DNA of 64,000 bases from NCBI RefSeq assembly GCF_900112265.1, contig NZ_FOLO01000013.1, positions 1-64,000 of the forward strand. Direction: 5' to 3'. The stretch comes from Pseudoalteromonas denitrificans DSM 6059. Lineage in GTDB: Bacteria; Pseudomonadota; Gammaproteobacteria; Enterobacterales; Alteromonadaceae. Positions 1 to 7,617 of this stretch are shown piece after piece. Under the pieces are notes generated by a model. That model was given only the letters and a program-made list of their open reading frames with translations, was not told the origin of the DNA and did no database searches. A program made the position numbers and the translations under genes. Numbering within the stretch: position 1 is the stretch's first letter; each line of letters begins with the position of its first letter.

Positions 1-132
1 ATAACTATAATAATTGTTACTTTTCACACCCAGTACATGGCACATTAAAACCACAGGCCAGATCTTCTTATGTTGGGCAATAAACGAATACTTTACTTCG
101 TTTCTTTGGCAAAGAAGACCGTCGCTTTTTTT
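1..132 (-). CDS. IS3-family transposase OrfB, N-terminal fragment (made by -1 frameshift)
   Basis: In the -1 frame relative to orfA the minus strand is open from the A7G slip site to the window edge. It reads KKSDGLLCQRNEVKYSFI and continues through IWPVVLMCHVLGV and SNNYYSY. This matches the region before the DDE integrase core of IS3-group OrfB proteins. No upstream ATG is present in this frame, which supports expression as a frameshift fusion with OrfA. The catalytic DDE residues would lie to the left of the window and are not visible. Confidence 0.85.
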
Positions 133-386
133 AATATCTCGCGCTCCATTTCGAGACGTTTCACTTGAGCTTTTAAGTTACGGATCTCTTCTTGCTCAGG
201 TGTTAATTTCCCATTACCACGAAAAGCATGACCATCCTCATTTTCAGATTCTTTTATCCAACGACCAAGCATATTGGGATTAACGCCCAGATTTCTAGCG
301 GCTTCTGCCTGCGAATAATTTTGTTCAACAACTAAGGCGATAGCATCAAGTTTAAATTCTTTTGAATATTTTTTACGTTTCGTCAT
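93..386 (-). CDS. IS3-family transposase OrfA (helix-turn-helix)
   Basis: A 97-residue basic protein with the typical IS3 OrfA build: an N-terminal helix-turn-helix (start MTKRKKYSKEF, recognition region near residues 25-45, GVNPNMLGRW) and a C-terminal heptad region rich in Leu/Glu/Lys (about residues 62-90) that in this family mediates multimerisation. It binds the IS ends and is normally made both alone and as an OrfAB fusion. Its 3' end contains a run of seven A followed by G on the coding strand (positions 132-125), the usual programmed -1 slip site. A purine-rich ribosome site (AGGAG) precedes the ATG. Confidence 0.92.
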   Translation of the reverse strand: MTKRKKYSKEFKLDAIALVVEQNYSQAEAARNLGVNPNMLGRWIKESENEDGHAFRGNGKLTPEQEEIRNLKAQVKRLEMEREILKKATVFFAKETK

Positions 387-452
387 TTTGGATCTCCTAT
401 TAAGTTTATTATCTCTTAACTGGAGTAGTCGAATCCATTAAACCACGTTACA

Positions 453-1028
453 GGGTTAAATATTTTAAAGCAAGATAATATTGATTTAGTGATCCTTGAT
501 GTTGGTTTACCAGATATAAATGGTTTTGAACTTTGTAAACAGATACGTTTATTCTCTGATTTACCTATTATATTTTTAACTGCACGAAGTGATGAAATAG
601 ATAGAGTTGTTGGGCTTGAAATTGGTGCTGATGATTATGTTACAAAACCATTTAGCCCAAGAGAAATGTTAGCAAGGGTGAAAATACGTTTAAAACGTCA
701 TCTGCAACCTGTCAATATTGAGCCTCAGGTACAGCAAGTTCTAATTGAATCAACAGCCGATTTTGACTTTAAATGTCATGGGCATTCTTTGGGTCTAACG
801 GCAATAGAATACAAAGTTTTAGCTAAGTTATTTAATCAGCCTAAGCAGGTATTTTCTCGTGAACAATTGCTTAATACTTGTGGTGTGGCTAATGATGTCG
901 GTTACGAACGTAATATTGATAGTCATATCAAAACCCTAAGACAAAAAATAAAGCGTAAAGATCACTCTTTAGATGTGATCAAAACTAAAAGAGGTTTTGG
1001 TTACTTTTATGAGCAAACACCCTCATGA
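453..1028 (+). pseudogene. creB: creB-like response regulator, truncated by IS insertion
   Basis: The open frame starts at the IS boundary and retains the phospho-acceptor region (VILDVGLPD, the Asp after IL), the TKPFSPREML switch segment with the conserved Lys, and a complete OmpR/PhoB winged-helix DNA-binding domain ending in KTKRGFGYFY. The first roughly 50 residues of the receiver, including the acidic Mg-binding pair, are missing. The first possible start is a GTG at 489, giving a 179-residue fragment. It overlaps creC by four bases (ATGA), and creD follows, which identifies it as creB of a creBCD locus. The fragment should be inactive as a phosphorelay regulator, although the DNA-binding domain itself is intact. 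Confidence 0.9.
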
Positions 1029-2476
1029 ACTATTGGCCTAAAATCCCTTTAGGGGTTAGGCTCTTTTTACTTTATTTTGTACTAGTAATACTGACTACTT
1101 ATGTTGTTAGCAGTACGATAATGCGAGAAATAAAGCCTACAGTTAGACAAACAACAGAAGAAACCTTAGTTGATATGGCTAATTTATTAGCGGTATTAGT
1201 GGCTGAAGATGTAAAAAATAAAACCTTATCTCACAGTCGTTCGGCACAATTACTTAAGCATTACGGGCAGAGAAGACCACAAGCAAAAATTTGGGGTTAT
1301 GATAAAAAACATGTCAATCACCGTATTTATATTACTGATCATAAGGGGATTGTCATTTTAGATTCTGAGAATACAGATCTAGGTAAAGATTTCTCTAAAT
1401 GGAATGATGTATATCTTACTCTGAAAGGACAGTATGGTGCTCGTTCAACTGCACTTGATATTAATGACCCCTTATCCACAATAATGCATGTTGCTGCACC
1501 TATTTATAATGGAAATAAAATAATAGGCGTTGTAACTGTTGCTAAGCCAAACCGAAGTTTACAACCTTATATTGAAATTGCTAAAAAACGTGTGATCCAA
1601 TGGCTTGTGGTTATGTCTGTATTGGTCTTATTTGTTGGGGCATTGATCGCTTGGCGTATAAACAGTGCATTAAATAAGCTTGGTAATTTTGCTGATAAAA
1701 TTGGTCTTGGCGAGAAAGTGGCGAAACCTAAATTTCGTGTGTTTTATGAGTTTAATCAATTAAGCAATGCATTAGAAAAAATGCGTAAACAACTAGATGG
1801 TAAAAATTATGTTGAACAATATGTTAAAACCTTAACACATGAGCTTAAAAGTCCTTTAGCTGCGATAAAAGGAGCAAGTGAAATTTTACAAACGCAACTT
1901 ACTGAAAATCAAAAAGTACGTTTTGCGATGAATGTTGAACATAGCTCAGAGCGAATGCAAAACTTAATCGAACGTTTATTGAGTTTAAGCAAAGTCGAAC
2001 AGCAGCAGCAATTATCAGATATTAATATTATTTTAATTGAACAGTTATTGAGTGATATTGTTGATGCTATTTCACTGAGATCTGATCAAAAATGTATTCA
2101 AGTAATAAAACCAAAATGCAATGACATGAGCATCAAAGCAGATGTTTTTTTATTACACCAAGCATTACTCAATATTTTAGAAAACGCATTAGACTTTACA
2201 CCAATAAATGGGTCTATCAGTATCAGTTTACAAAATACTCAAGGGCAAGTTGCTTTTGTGATTATTAATCAAGGAAAGCCTATACCTGAATATGCTCTTA
2301 ACCGCGTATGCGAGCGATTTTATTCACTGCCACGGCCAAATAATGGCAAAAAAAGTACAGGGTTAGGTTTAAATTTTGTAGAGCAAGTTGCTAAATTACA
2401 TCAAGGTTTATTAATTGTTGAAAATACAGAGGAAGGTGTGAAAGTAAGTTTATCTATATCGACTCAGTTAAAATAA
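1025..2476 (+). CDS. creC: CreC-like sensor histidine kinase
   Basis: A 483-residue inner-membrane sensor kinase. Transmembrane segments lie near residues 11-31 and 191-210, enclosing a periplasmic sensing domain of about 155 residues. A HAMP-like linker follows, then the H-box with phospho-acceptor His272 (LTHELKSPLA), the N-box NILENALDF and the G-box KSTGLGLNF. Length and order agree with CreC. In enterics CreBC responds to carbon source and fermentation; in Aeromonas and Pseudomonas relatives it is tied to beta-lactamase expression and cell-wall stress. The coding start overlaps the creB stop. Here the cognate regulator is broken, so the kinase may be an orphan. Confidence 0.9.
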   Translation: MNYWPKIPLGVRLFLLYFVLVILTTYVVSSTIMREIKPTVRQTTEETLVDMANLLAVLVAEDVKNKTLSHSRSAQLLKHYGQRRPQAKIWGYDKKHVNHRIYITDHKGIVILDSENTDLGKDFSKWNDVYLTLKGQYGARSTALDINDPLSTIMHVAAPIYNGNKIIGVVTVAKPNRSLQPYIEIAKKRVIQWLVVMSVLVLFVGALIAWRINSALNKLGNFADKIGLGEKVAKPKFRVFYEFNQLSNALEKMRKQLDGKNYVEQYVKTLTHELKSPLAAIKGASEILQTQLTENQKVRFAMNVEHSSERMQNLIERLLSLSKVEQQQQLSDINIILIEQLLSDIVDAISLRSDQKCIQVIKPKCNDMSIKADVFLLHQALLNILENALDFTPINGSISISLQNTQGQVAFVIINQGKPIPEYALNRVCERFYSLPRPNNGKKSTGLGLNFVEQVAKLHQGLLIVENTEEGVKVSLSISTQLK

Positions 2477-2560
2477 TAAACTCCATATATTTAACATATT
2501 AAATGCACATAAAACCCATAATCTTTTTTCATACTGATTCAAAATTAGTCGGAGAATGTT

Positions 2561-3859
2561 ATGCAGCAAAAATTGGGAATGAAAGCATTAATTGTATTGG
2601 GTTTAATCGTTTTTTTAATGATCCCGCTTATTTTAATAGAGGGTATTGTTGATGACAGAATAGCGTTACAACAACAAGTACAGCAGGAGATTGCTCGCAG
2701 TAGTAGTGCAGAGCAAAAAATAATAGGGCCCCTGTTGAAAATTAATTTTAAAAAGGCAGTTGCGACCAAAGATGACATTAAATTTGTAATTTTCAATAAG
2801 GTTTTTTTGCCTGAGCAACTCAAGATTTCTTCTAGTTTAGATACTTATGAAAAATATCGTGGAATTTATAAAGCACTATTATATCAGTCAAAAAATGAAT
2901 TTTTAGGTGAGTTTTTATTAAGTCAGGTTGAGAATGTAGAATTTGAAACGATTGAATCTATTAGTTTGGCTTTTGCCATATCAGATATTAGAGGGATCCA
3001 AAATACATCACATATTAGTATAAACGGTAAAAATTATAGCCTTGAGCCCGGAACAGATTTACCTTTTATATCTGACGGAATACATGTCAAATTACCCGTT
3101 GAGGCAATTTTAAATAAGAATAAATTGAATTTTAATATCAACCTATCGATTCAAGGTATGAAAAATATTGCTTTTTCGCCACTTGGAAAAACAACACAAT
3201 TAAATCTGCAAGCAAATTGGCAACATCCTAGTTTTTATGGTGAATATTTACCAATAAACTCAAATATCACAGATGAAGGGTTTAGTGCTCATTGGCAAAC
3301 AAATTATTTTGCAACCAATATGCAAGATATTGTAGCCAGTTGCATGGAGCGTGATCAATGTGGAGCACTTTATCAGCGCTCTTTTGGTGTCAATATGATT
3401 GATTCAGTAGATCAATATTTGAAGAGTTATCGCGCTATTAATTATGCTTTATTATTCATAGTACTGACTTTTTCTAGCTTTTTATTATTAGAGATTTTTA
3501 AAGCAATACCTATTCATCCTGTGCAATATGGATTTGTTGGTTTAGCTTTAGCCGTCTTTTATTTATTATTATTATCTCTGAGCGAACATATAGGTTTTAA
3601 TTTTGCTTATGCTATTTCAGCCTTATCATGTTCAAGTGTGTTAGGTGTGTATGTTGGTGGTATTTTTAAAAGTAAAAAGGAAGGGGGATATTTTAGTATT
3701 GCTGTTGTTGTTTTATATATTTTGTTATTTGCTTTACTGAGTGCTGAAAATTTTGCCTTGCTTATGGGCAGTATTTTAATCTTTATTATTTTAAGTTTAT
3801 TGATGGTGCTTACGCGAAAAGTTAATTGGTATGATTCTATTGTGCCTCAAGAAAACTAG
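2561..3859 (+). CDS. creD: CreD family inner-membrane protein
   Basis: A 432-residue member of the CreD family. It has one N-terminal membrane anchor (about residues 8-28, LIVLGLIVFLMIPLILIEG) followed by the family signature QKIIGPLLKI, a large non-membrane domain of about 240 residues, and a block of several hydrophobic helices from about residue 290 to 425. The biochemical role of CreD is not established; in relatives it is the main target of CreB and affects envelope integrity and beta-lactam tolerance. It lies 84 bp after creC. No clear Cre tag (paired TTCAC) was found in this gap, so it may be read through from creC. Confidence 0.88.
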   Translation: MQQKLGMKALIVLGLIVFLMIPLILIEGIVDDRIALQQQVQQEIARSSSAEQKIIGPLLKINFKKAVATKDDIKFVIFNKVFLPEQLKISSSLDTYEKYRGIYKALLYQSKNEFLGEFLLSQVENVEFETIESISLAFAISDIRGIQNTSHISINGKNYSLEPGTDLPFISDGIHVKLPVEAILNKNKLNFNINLSIQGMKNIAFSPLGKTTQLNLQANWQHPSFYGEYLPINSNITDEGFSAHWQTNYFATNMQDIVASCMERDQCGALYQRSFGVNMIDSVDQYLKSYRAINYALLFIVLTFSSFLLLEIFKAIPIHPVQYGFVGLALAVFYLLLLSLSEHIGFNFAYAISALSCSSVLGVYVGGIFKSKKEGGYFSIAVVVLYILLFALLSAENFALLMGSILIFIILSLLMVLTRKVNWYDSIVPQEN

Positions 3860-3870
3860 TTAATGTTTAT

Positions 3871-3906
3871 GCTGCATATGACGATTATAATATAACTATA
3901 TGCAGC
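3871..3906 (+). terminator. Hairpin downstream of creD
   Basis: Nine-base perfect arms, GCTGCATAT at 3871-3879 and ATATGCAGC at 3898-3906, lie 12 bp after the creD stop. There is no T-run after the stem, so this may be a factor-dependent end or an RNA-stabilising hairpin rather than a classical intrinsic terminator. Confidence 0.5.
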
Positions 3907-4034
3907 AAAGTTCATATTTTGTTACGAATAATTCATATAAAAATACAGGTATTACATCTCAATTTAGCTTTAAAGGTGAATAAATTCTGTTATAACTAAG
4001 CCTGATTAAATTTAACCCTAATGGAATAATAATA

Positions 4035-4883
4035 ATGACACATTTAAAATCACTCTTTAAAGGTTCACTTATCGCAGCTAGTCTTTTATGTACAGGCATG
4101 GTTAGTGCTCATGAGTCACATCATAAAACGTCTCATACACTAAGTGCGCTAGATAAAGCGATTGCAGGTGAACATCGCTCAGATAAAAATAAAAAACGTG
4201 ATATGTACCGTAATCCTAAAGAAACGTTAGAGTTTTTTGGTTTTAAATCATCCATGACAGTTGTTGAGGTATCTCCAGGTGGTGCTTGGTATAGTGAAAT
4301 TTTAGCGCCTGCATTAAAAGGTCAGGGTAAATTTTATGGTGCACAATATCCAGATACAGGTGAAGATAATTACTATAGTAAGTCTCGTAAAAGATTAGAA
4401 AAGAAATTAGCGAGTAATGCTATTTTTAGTGAGATGATGCTTACAGATTTTACACAAAAAAAACAAAGTGTTTTGGCGCCAAAAGGCAGTGCGGATTTAG
4501 TGCTTACTTTTAGAAATTTACATAACTGGGGTGAAGAAGGAGTTGAACAGCTTTTTAAAGATGCTTTTGTTGCACTAAAACCAGGTGGTGCTATGGGGGT
4601 TGTTGAGCATCGCATGCCAGAATCACAAGATTGGAAAAAGAATAAAAAAAGTGGGTATGTGCCAACAACTATGGTACTGAAACTTGCCAAAGAAGCTGGG
4701 TTTAAATTAGCCGCGAGCAGTGAAATTAATGCCAATGCAAAAGATACTGCAATGCATCCGAAAGGAGTATGGACTTTACCACCTGTACTTGCTTTAAAAG
4801 AACAAGATAAAGCTAAATATGTGGCAATTGGTGAAAGTGATCGTATGACATTAAAATTTGTAAAACCAGGCGCTAAACTTTAA
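4035..4883 (+). CDS. COG4798-type SAM-dependent methyltransferase with a signal peptide
   Basis: A 282-residue protein with a clear Sec signal peptide (residues 1-25, ending MVSA) and a Rossmann methyltransferase fold. The glycine-rich SAM loop is VVEVSPGGAWYSE (about residue 76 on), a variant typical of the COG4798 group. Further motif regions are seen at DLVLTFRNLHNW and LKPGGAMGVVEH. Substrate is unknown for this family. The export signal places a predicted methyltransferase outside the cytoplasm, where SAM supply is not understood. It stands alone, with its own terminator. The RBS is weak (AATGGAATAATA). Confidence 0.85.
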   Translation: MTHLKSLFKGSLIAASLLCTGMVSAHESHHKTSHTLSALDKAIAGEHRSDKNKKRDMYRNPKETLEFFGFKSSMTVVEVSPGGAWYSEILAPALKGQGKFYGAQYPDTGEDNYYSKSRKRLEKKLASNAIFSEMMLTDFTQKKQSVLAPKGSADLVLTFRNLHNWGEEGVEQLFKDAFVALKPGGAMGVVEHRMPESQDWKKNKKSGYVPTTMVLKLAKEAGFKLAASSEINANAKDTAMHPKGVWTLPPVLALKEQDKAKYVAIGESDRMTLKFVKPGAKL

Positions 4884-4897
4884 TCATTAGTGTAAAA

Positions 4898-4930
4898 AAG
4901 GACTGTTCTTAAATTACAGTCCTTATTTTT
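4898..4930 (+). terminator. Intrinsic terminator after the methyltransferase gene
   Basis: Perfect nine-base arms AAGGACTGT (4898-4906) and ACAGTCCTT (4916-4924) with a nine-base loop, followed by TATTTTT. Confidence 0.9.
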
Positions 4931-5501
4931 GATAAGACCAATAGATAAATAACCTTGGTGATATACCTCCCTTAGAATAAGATTTTAATTTAAACGCCTT
5001 CATATTTAGTTTATATTTCGACAATACCTATACATTGAACAATTTTAAAGTTAATTTTTTAAATGGAAGCTTAAGAGTTGTCTTTGTGACAGATTCTTAT
5101 CGATATGTCTTAGTACTATCAAAACAGTTAACATGATGTTCAATTATTTTAAATCAACTCAAAATGATGGTTTAATAAACATGTATATCATTTGAGTGTA
5201 TTAGATTACCTCAGATAAATTATAACGATTTACTTATTTAACAATAAAAAATATGTTTTCATCTATCTAAATTTTCCTGCTTATTTTCGTAATTATTTTT
5301 AATTTTTAAATTTCCCTAAGCCTGAGGTCTTATAAGTCTTATTGTTGAGTTTAATGCTAAACAAAGAGGTTTTAGATTTTCATTTTTTATGTGTTTTTAT
5401 TAGGCTATAGTTTAATAATTGTTAATTGCGCAATTATTAAAAATGAACGAAAAATCGTAATTAACTCCTATAATTCCAAAAGAGGTCTTGCTTAGCTGGC
5501 T
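4931..5501. other. Long AT-rich intergenic region before the cyclase gene
   Basis: About 570 bp without a credible coding frame on either strand. It is strongly AT-rich, and the only structured element seen is the inverted repeat at 5411-5441. It presumably holds the promoter of the adenylate cyclase-like gene. No RNA gene was recognised. Confidence 0.6.
5411..5441. promoter_or_regulatory. Inverted repeat upstream of the cyclase gene (possible operator)
   Basis: Perfect 11-base arms, TTTAATAATTG at 5411-5421 and CAATTATTAAA at 5431-5441, with a nine-base spacer. A second, overlapping palindrome TAATTGCGCAATTA occupies 5423-5436 exactly. Nested symmetry 60 bp before the start codon suits a dimeric regulator site. 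The regulator is unknown. Confidence 0.45.
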
Positions 5502-7478
5502 ATGAGTAATAAACAAGATAGGATGATAAGGTTAGCAAGAGTATTACGTTATAACCGAGATCGAATAGACAAAGCATTAACACTTTTCAATGACAAGAAA
5601 CGTCCTCTTTTTTACGCTGTGCCATTTTTACTTCAGATCAATCATCCAGACTTTCCTGGTTATATAGATGACCCAGAAATAATTTATGGCTTAGTCCTTT
5701 ACCCTTATACAAAAGAAATTCAACATGCCCTGCTGAAAATATTTCCCAATCAAAAAAAACTGATAGATGATCCTAGGGAGATTTGGCCGAAAAAACGTTG
5801 TATAGAAGCTTTGTCTTTAATGGGGAGCATAGGTACGGCGGCACAATCTGAAAAATCTGACTTAGATTATTGGGTATGTGTTGATGGAGAAACTGTAAAA
5901 GATGTTAGATGGGAGCTGTTACAAAAAAAGTTGACCTTAATAGAGCTGTGGGTCTGGAGCACTCATAAACTTGAGGTACACTTTTTTTTGTCTGATATTG
6001 AACGTGTGCGTAATAATGACTTTGGTGCCGCTGATGGGGAAAGTGCGGGTTCGGCTCAGCCTACATTTTTAAAAAATGAATATTATAGTACGAATGTTAT
6101 GATTTCAGGGAAAGTTCCTTTTTGGTGGATCACACCATGTAACTGCTCGAAAGAATATTATCAACAAGAATATCTGGCTTTAAAAAAAGGAAATGAACTG
6201 AATCCAAATCATTTTATTGACTTAGGTAATGTTGAGAAGTTAGAAGAAAATGAAATGTTTGGTGCGGCTATTTGGCAACTGACTAAAGCGATGGACTCTC
6301 CTTTTAAGTCAGTTTTAAAAATGGCAAAGCTAGAAGTTTTTCTTGATAATGCTCAAAAGCGGATCCCTTTGTGTAATATATTGAAAGGGAGAGTGCATAA
6401 GGGCGTTAATTCTAAAAAAAATAGCCGATATACAGATCCTTATGCCTTAATGTTTGACAGCATCATCAGTTATTATGAGAAAAATAACCCAAAGTTTAAT
6501 GAGCTATTTAAAATCTGTTTATATATAAAAAGTGATTGTGCTTTATCAAATCAATTTACGGATAATTTAACTACTTTCAAACAAAATATGATCTTTCAAT
6601 ATTTACAGTCATGGAACTGGCAACAAGACACAATAGAAAATTATGATAGCGTAAAAAATTGGGAGTTCCAGAAAGTGAGTGTACTGGGACAACAAATACA
6701 TTCATTTTTAATTGGCTGTTATCGACGTTTATCTACACAGATTCAAGGCCACGAACAGCTTGTAAATAATGAGGATATGACCGTAATAGGTAGAAAAATA
6801 GTGTCATTTTACAGTGTTAAACCTGGGAAAATACAATATTTAAAACGGGCATTTGAAACGGGATTAATTCAATCAGATATAACGATAACGATGGAGCTAG
6901 ATTTAAGCTTTGATACCAAGCAGCGTTGGTCGGCTTTTAGAGGGCGTCTTAATTACCCCGATACTATGCATGAGAACCCTTGTTTTTTAAAGGATAGTAG
7001 CGACCCAGTTGATTTAGTACTGTGGTGTATTTTCAATCGAATTATAGATAAACATCCTAGATTTTACTTATTACAGAGTCATTTGACTATTAATGTTGAT
7101 GATATTAGTGAGCTTATAAATGATGCATTAATGGACTTTCATCCTATTCGAGTTTCAGAATTATCAAGAGAAAAATTACTTGAGCCATGTCAAATCACGC
7201 ACTGTTTACTTGTTATTAATTTTTCGAGTCATAAAAGTGTCGCTGATGTTGAAACTGTGCGAGTAATATATTTAACGAGTTGGGGAGAGTTATTTAGCTT
7301 TGCTGGCATCAAATCTTTTACTGATATAAAGCATGAGTTTATTTCGCAAGCGACACTTCCTTTTTGTCGTCTTTTTACGCCCAGTAGAAATAAACGTAAA
7401 GTGCTTTATAAGTTTGTTGAACAATTAGTTGATTTTGACTTTGATAAAGTAGGATTAGAAATAAAAAAGAAGGTTTAG
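5502..7478 (+). CDS. Class I adenylate cyclase-like protein
   Basis: A 658-residue cytoplasmic protein with the nucleotidyltransferase signature of class I (enterobacterial CyaA type) adenylate cyclases: GS at residues 108-109 followed by SDLDYWVC at 119-126, the two Asp being the predicted metal ligands. The segments LIELWVWSTHKLEVHFFL and SGKVPFWWITP also fit the family. It lacks the length of E. coli CyaA (about 850 residues), so the C-terminal regulatory part is short or different. It probably makes cAMP, but an alternative nucleotide product cannot be excluded from sequence. No strong Shine-Dalgarno is placed before the ATG at 5502; the second Met is residue 8. Confidence 0.82.
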   Translation: MSNKQDRMIRLARVLRYNRDRIDKALTLFNDKKRPLFYAVPFLLQINHPDFPGYIDDPEIIYGLVLYPYTKEIQHALLKIFPNQKKLIDDPREIWPKKRCIEALSLMGSIGTAAQSEKSDLDYWVCVDGETVKDVRWELLQKKLTLIELWVWSTHKLEVHFFLSDIERVRNNDFGAADGESAGSAQPTFLKNEYYSTNVMISGKVPFWWITPCNCSKEYYQQEYLALKKGNELNPNHFIDLGNVEKLEENEMFGAAIWQLTKAMDSPFKSVLKMAKLEVFLDNAQKRIPLCNILKGRVHKGVNSKKNSRYTDPYALMFDSIISYYEKNNPKFNELFKICLYIKSDCALSNQFTDNLTTFKQNMIFQYLQSWNWQQDTIENYDSVKNWEFQKVSVLGQQIHSFLIGCYRRLSTQIQGHEQLVNNEDMTVIGRKIVSFYSVKPGKIQYLKRAFETGLIQSDITITMELDLSFDTKQRWSAFRGRLNYPDTMHENPCFLKDSSDPVDLVLWCIFNRIIDKHPRFYLLQSHLTINVDDISELINDALMDFHPIRVSELSREKLLEPCQITHCLLVINFSSHKSVADVETVRVIYLTSWGELFSFAGIKSFTDIKHEFISQATLPFCRLFTPSRNKRKVLYKFVEQLVDFDFDKVGLEIKKKV

Positions 7479-7518
7479 GTAATTAATGCCAATGTTATAA
7501 GTCCATAAAGTAATCTGT

Positions 7519-7547
7519 CTGTCATAAATTTCGCATGAAATAGACAT
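7519..7547 (+). promoter_or_regulatory. Candidate Pho box (PhoB site) upstream of cpdB
   Basis: CTGTCAT (7519-7525), AAAT spacer, TTCGCAT (7530-7536), GAAA spacer, TAGACAT (7541-7547): three half-sites with the 11-bp period used by PhoB. The first is an exact consensus, the other two match at about four of seven positions. The site ends 70 bp before the cpdB start. Confidence 0.55.
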
Positions 7548-7617
7548 GTTTTTTAACTCGTTTTGTCTTATTTAGACTTTATTGTATTGCCTGAATACAA
7601 TAAATGAGTAAAGGATT

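Larger units (their letters stand above)
1..452 (-). mobile_element. IS3-family insertion sequence, 5' end portion (continues off the left edge)
   Basis: The minus strand carries the transposase orfA start, the orfA/orfB frameshift site and the beginning of orfB, which is the IS3-family layout. The element's upstream end is placed near 451-452, where the minus strand reads TGTAACGTGG, because directly after it the plus strand becomes open in the frame of a creB-like response regulator. The other terminal inverted repeat lies outside the window, so the exact end and the target duplication cannot be confirmed. Confidence 0.85.

Noticed and set aside
14-283. Plus-strand frame at the left edge
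   Set aside because: It lies antisense to the IS3 transposase genes and has no family features.
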